In this document: positions 63,679-64,000 of the stretch, piece after piece
Position numbering within the stretch: the first letter of the stretch is position 1
Layout of the letters: each line of letters opens with the position of its first letter
From: Ruegeria lacuscaerulensis
GTDB lineage: Bacteria; Pseudomonadota; Alphaproteobacteria; Rhodobacterales; Rhodobacteraceae
NCBI RefSeq assembly: GCF_013033355.1
Contig: NZ_WQDY01000005.1
Span: 186,001 to 250,000, forward strand
Length of the DNA stretch: 64,000 nt
Direction: 5' to 3'
Program-made: the position numbers and the translations under genes
The notes under the pieces: model-generated
Seen by the model: only the letters and a program-made list of their open reading frames with translations
Databases searched by the model: none
What the model was told of the DNA's origin: nothing

Positions 63679-64000
63679 ATGCTGCGTTCCACGGTATGCG
63701 TTCTTGGCGCTGTTATGACTAGTCAGGTTGTTGCGGAACCGCCCAAGGTAGTTGCTGATATTGCGCCGATTCATTCGCTTGTTGCGCGCGTTATGGATGG
63801 TGTCGCGGAGCCCGTACTGATCGTGCCGCCTGGGGCGTCGCCTCACAGCCACGCGATGCGCCCGTCCGAGGCGCGCGCGTTGCAATCTGCTGACATTGTC
63901 TTTTGGGTTGGTGAGGAATTGACGCCTTGGATGGACAAGCCGCTGAGCACTTTGTCGGCAGGGTCAAAAAAGATTTCTTTGCTGGAGGTTGACGGTACGA
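63679..64000 (+). CDS. znuA: Zinc ABC transporter substrate-binding protein, partial
   Basis: The first 107 residues are present; the gene runs off the window. Signal peptide MLRSTVCVLGAVMTSQVVAEP, then KVVADIAPIHSLVARVMDGV, and the zinc-ligand region PPGASPHSHAMRPSEA with the conserved His pair of the A-1 (ZnuA) family. AGGAGG lies 4 bases before the ATG. It is divergent from zur-znuCB and shares their operators. Confidence 0.93.
   Translation, partial: MLRSTVCVLGAVMTSQVVAEPPKVVADIAPIHSLVARVMDGVAEPVLIVPPGASPHSHAMRPSEARALQSADIVFWVGEELTPWMDKPLSTLSAGSKKISLLEVDGT

Noticed and set aside
1..64000. tRNA, rRNA or CRISPR arrays
   Set aside because: Reading both strands I found no T-loop/acceptor arrangement, rRNA stretch or regularly spaced direct repeats.

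Overview
The window is a chromosomal segment of a marine Roseobacter-group alphaproteobacterium (Rhodobacteraceae; Ruegeria, Tritonibacter or a near relative is my best guess). Evidence for this: a GcrA cell-cycle regulator, an EI-Ntr (ptsP) gene directly behind aspartokinase, a zwf-edd-eda Entner-Doudoroff operon, argD-argF, a form II CoxL-type molybdenum hydroxylase, two Hint-domain proteins of the kind common in roseobacters, high GC with dense gene packing, and two copies of a structured intergenic repeat that I recognise from Rhodobacteraceae genomes. I see no rRNA, tRNA, CRISPR array, prophage or intact insertion sequence. Both ends cut through genes: a fasciclin protein at base 1 and znuA at base 64000.

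Layout. 1-5.9 kb: fasciclin protein, purine salvage (apt and mtnP, separated by a LysE exporter, a DUF418 membrane protein and a hydrolase) and a tiny regulator-like gene with a near-perfect palindrome in front. 5.9-11.4 kb: SulP anion transporter, flavin reductase, GNAT, EcsC, DUF1178-SDR pair. 11.5-19.1 kb: lysC-ptsP (amino-acid synthesis and nitrogen-PTS), then zwf-edd-eda behind a LacI-family-type operator. 19.1-29.1 kb: two aminotransferases, a beta-propeller protein, a crotonase, BenE transporter, valS and a dienelactone hydrolase. 29.2-33.4 kb: orphan CoxL-like protein overlapping a DUF2235 hydrolase, then a GNAT gene in a more AT-rich stretch. 33.6-37.6 kb: gcrA, an orphan ABC-2 permease, a Hint protein translationally coupled to an unknown gene, and a DMT exporter. 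37.9-46.3 kb: argDF, a Tat-exported dioxygenase-fold protein with a haem-type membrane partner, PhyH, pirin, a ketopantoate reductase-like protein, PiT and Nudix. 46.4-53.7 kb: hrpB, meaB, second Hint protein, rpmB, a small terminator-flanked unit, copper genes and HdeD. 53.7-60.9 kb: sirtuin/LMW phosphatase, LysR, an RNA ligase, lepA, an aldo-keto reductase and small secreted or membrane proteins. 61.3-64 kb: an entericidin-like lipoprotein and the zinc regulon zur-znuC-znuB with divergent znuA and paired Zur boxes.

Functionally most of the window is core metabolism: glucose through Entner-Doudoroff to pyruvate and glyceraldehyde 3-phosphate, aspartate-family and arginine synthesis, methylthioadenosine to AMP salvage, and zinc and copper homeostasis. 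The less ordinary material is (i) the two Hint-domain proteins with unrelated N-terminal modules, one overlapping an unrecognised gene by ATGA, (ii) a stand-alone RNA ligase, (iii) a CoxL without its small and medium subunits, (iv) the Tat dioxygenase-fold/ferric-reductase-like pair, and (v) a set of precise regulatory or terminator structures: stop codons built into hairpins or repeats, and three convergent gene pairs that share a TTAR stop tetranucleotide.
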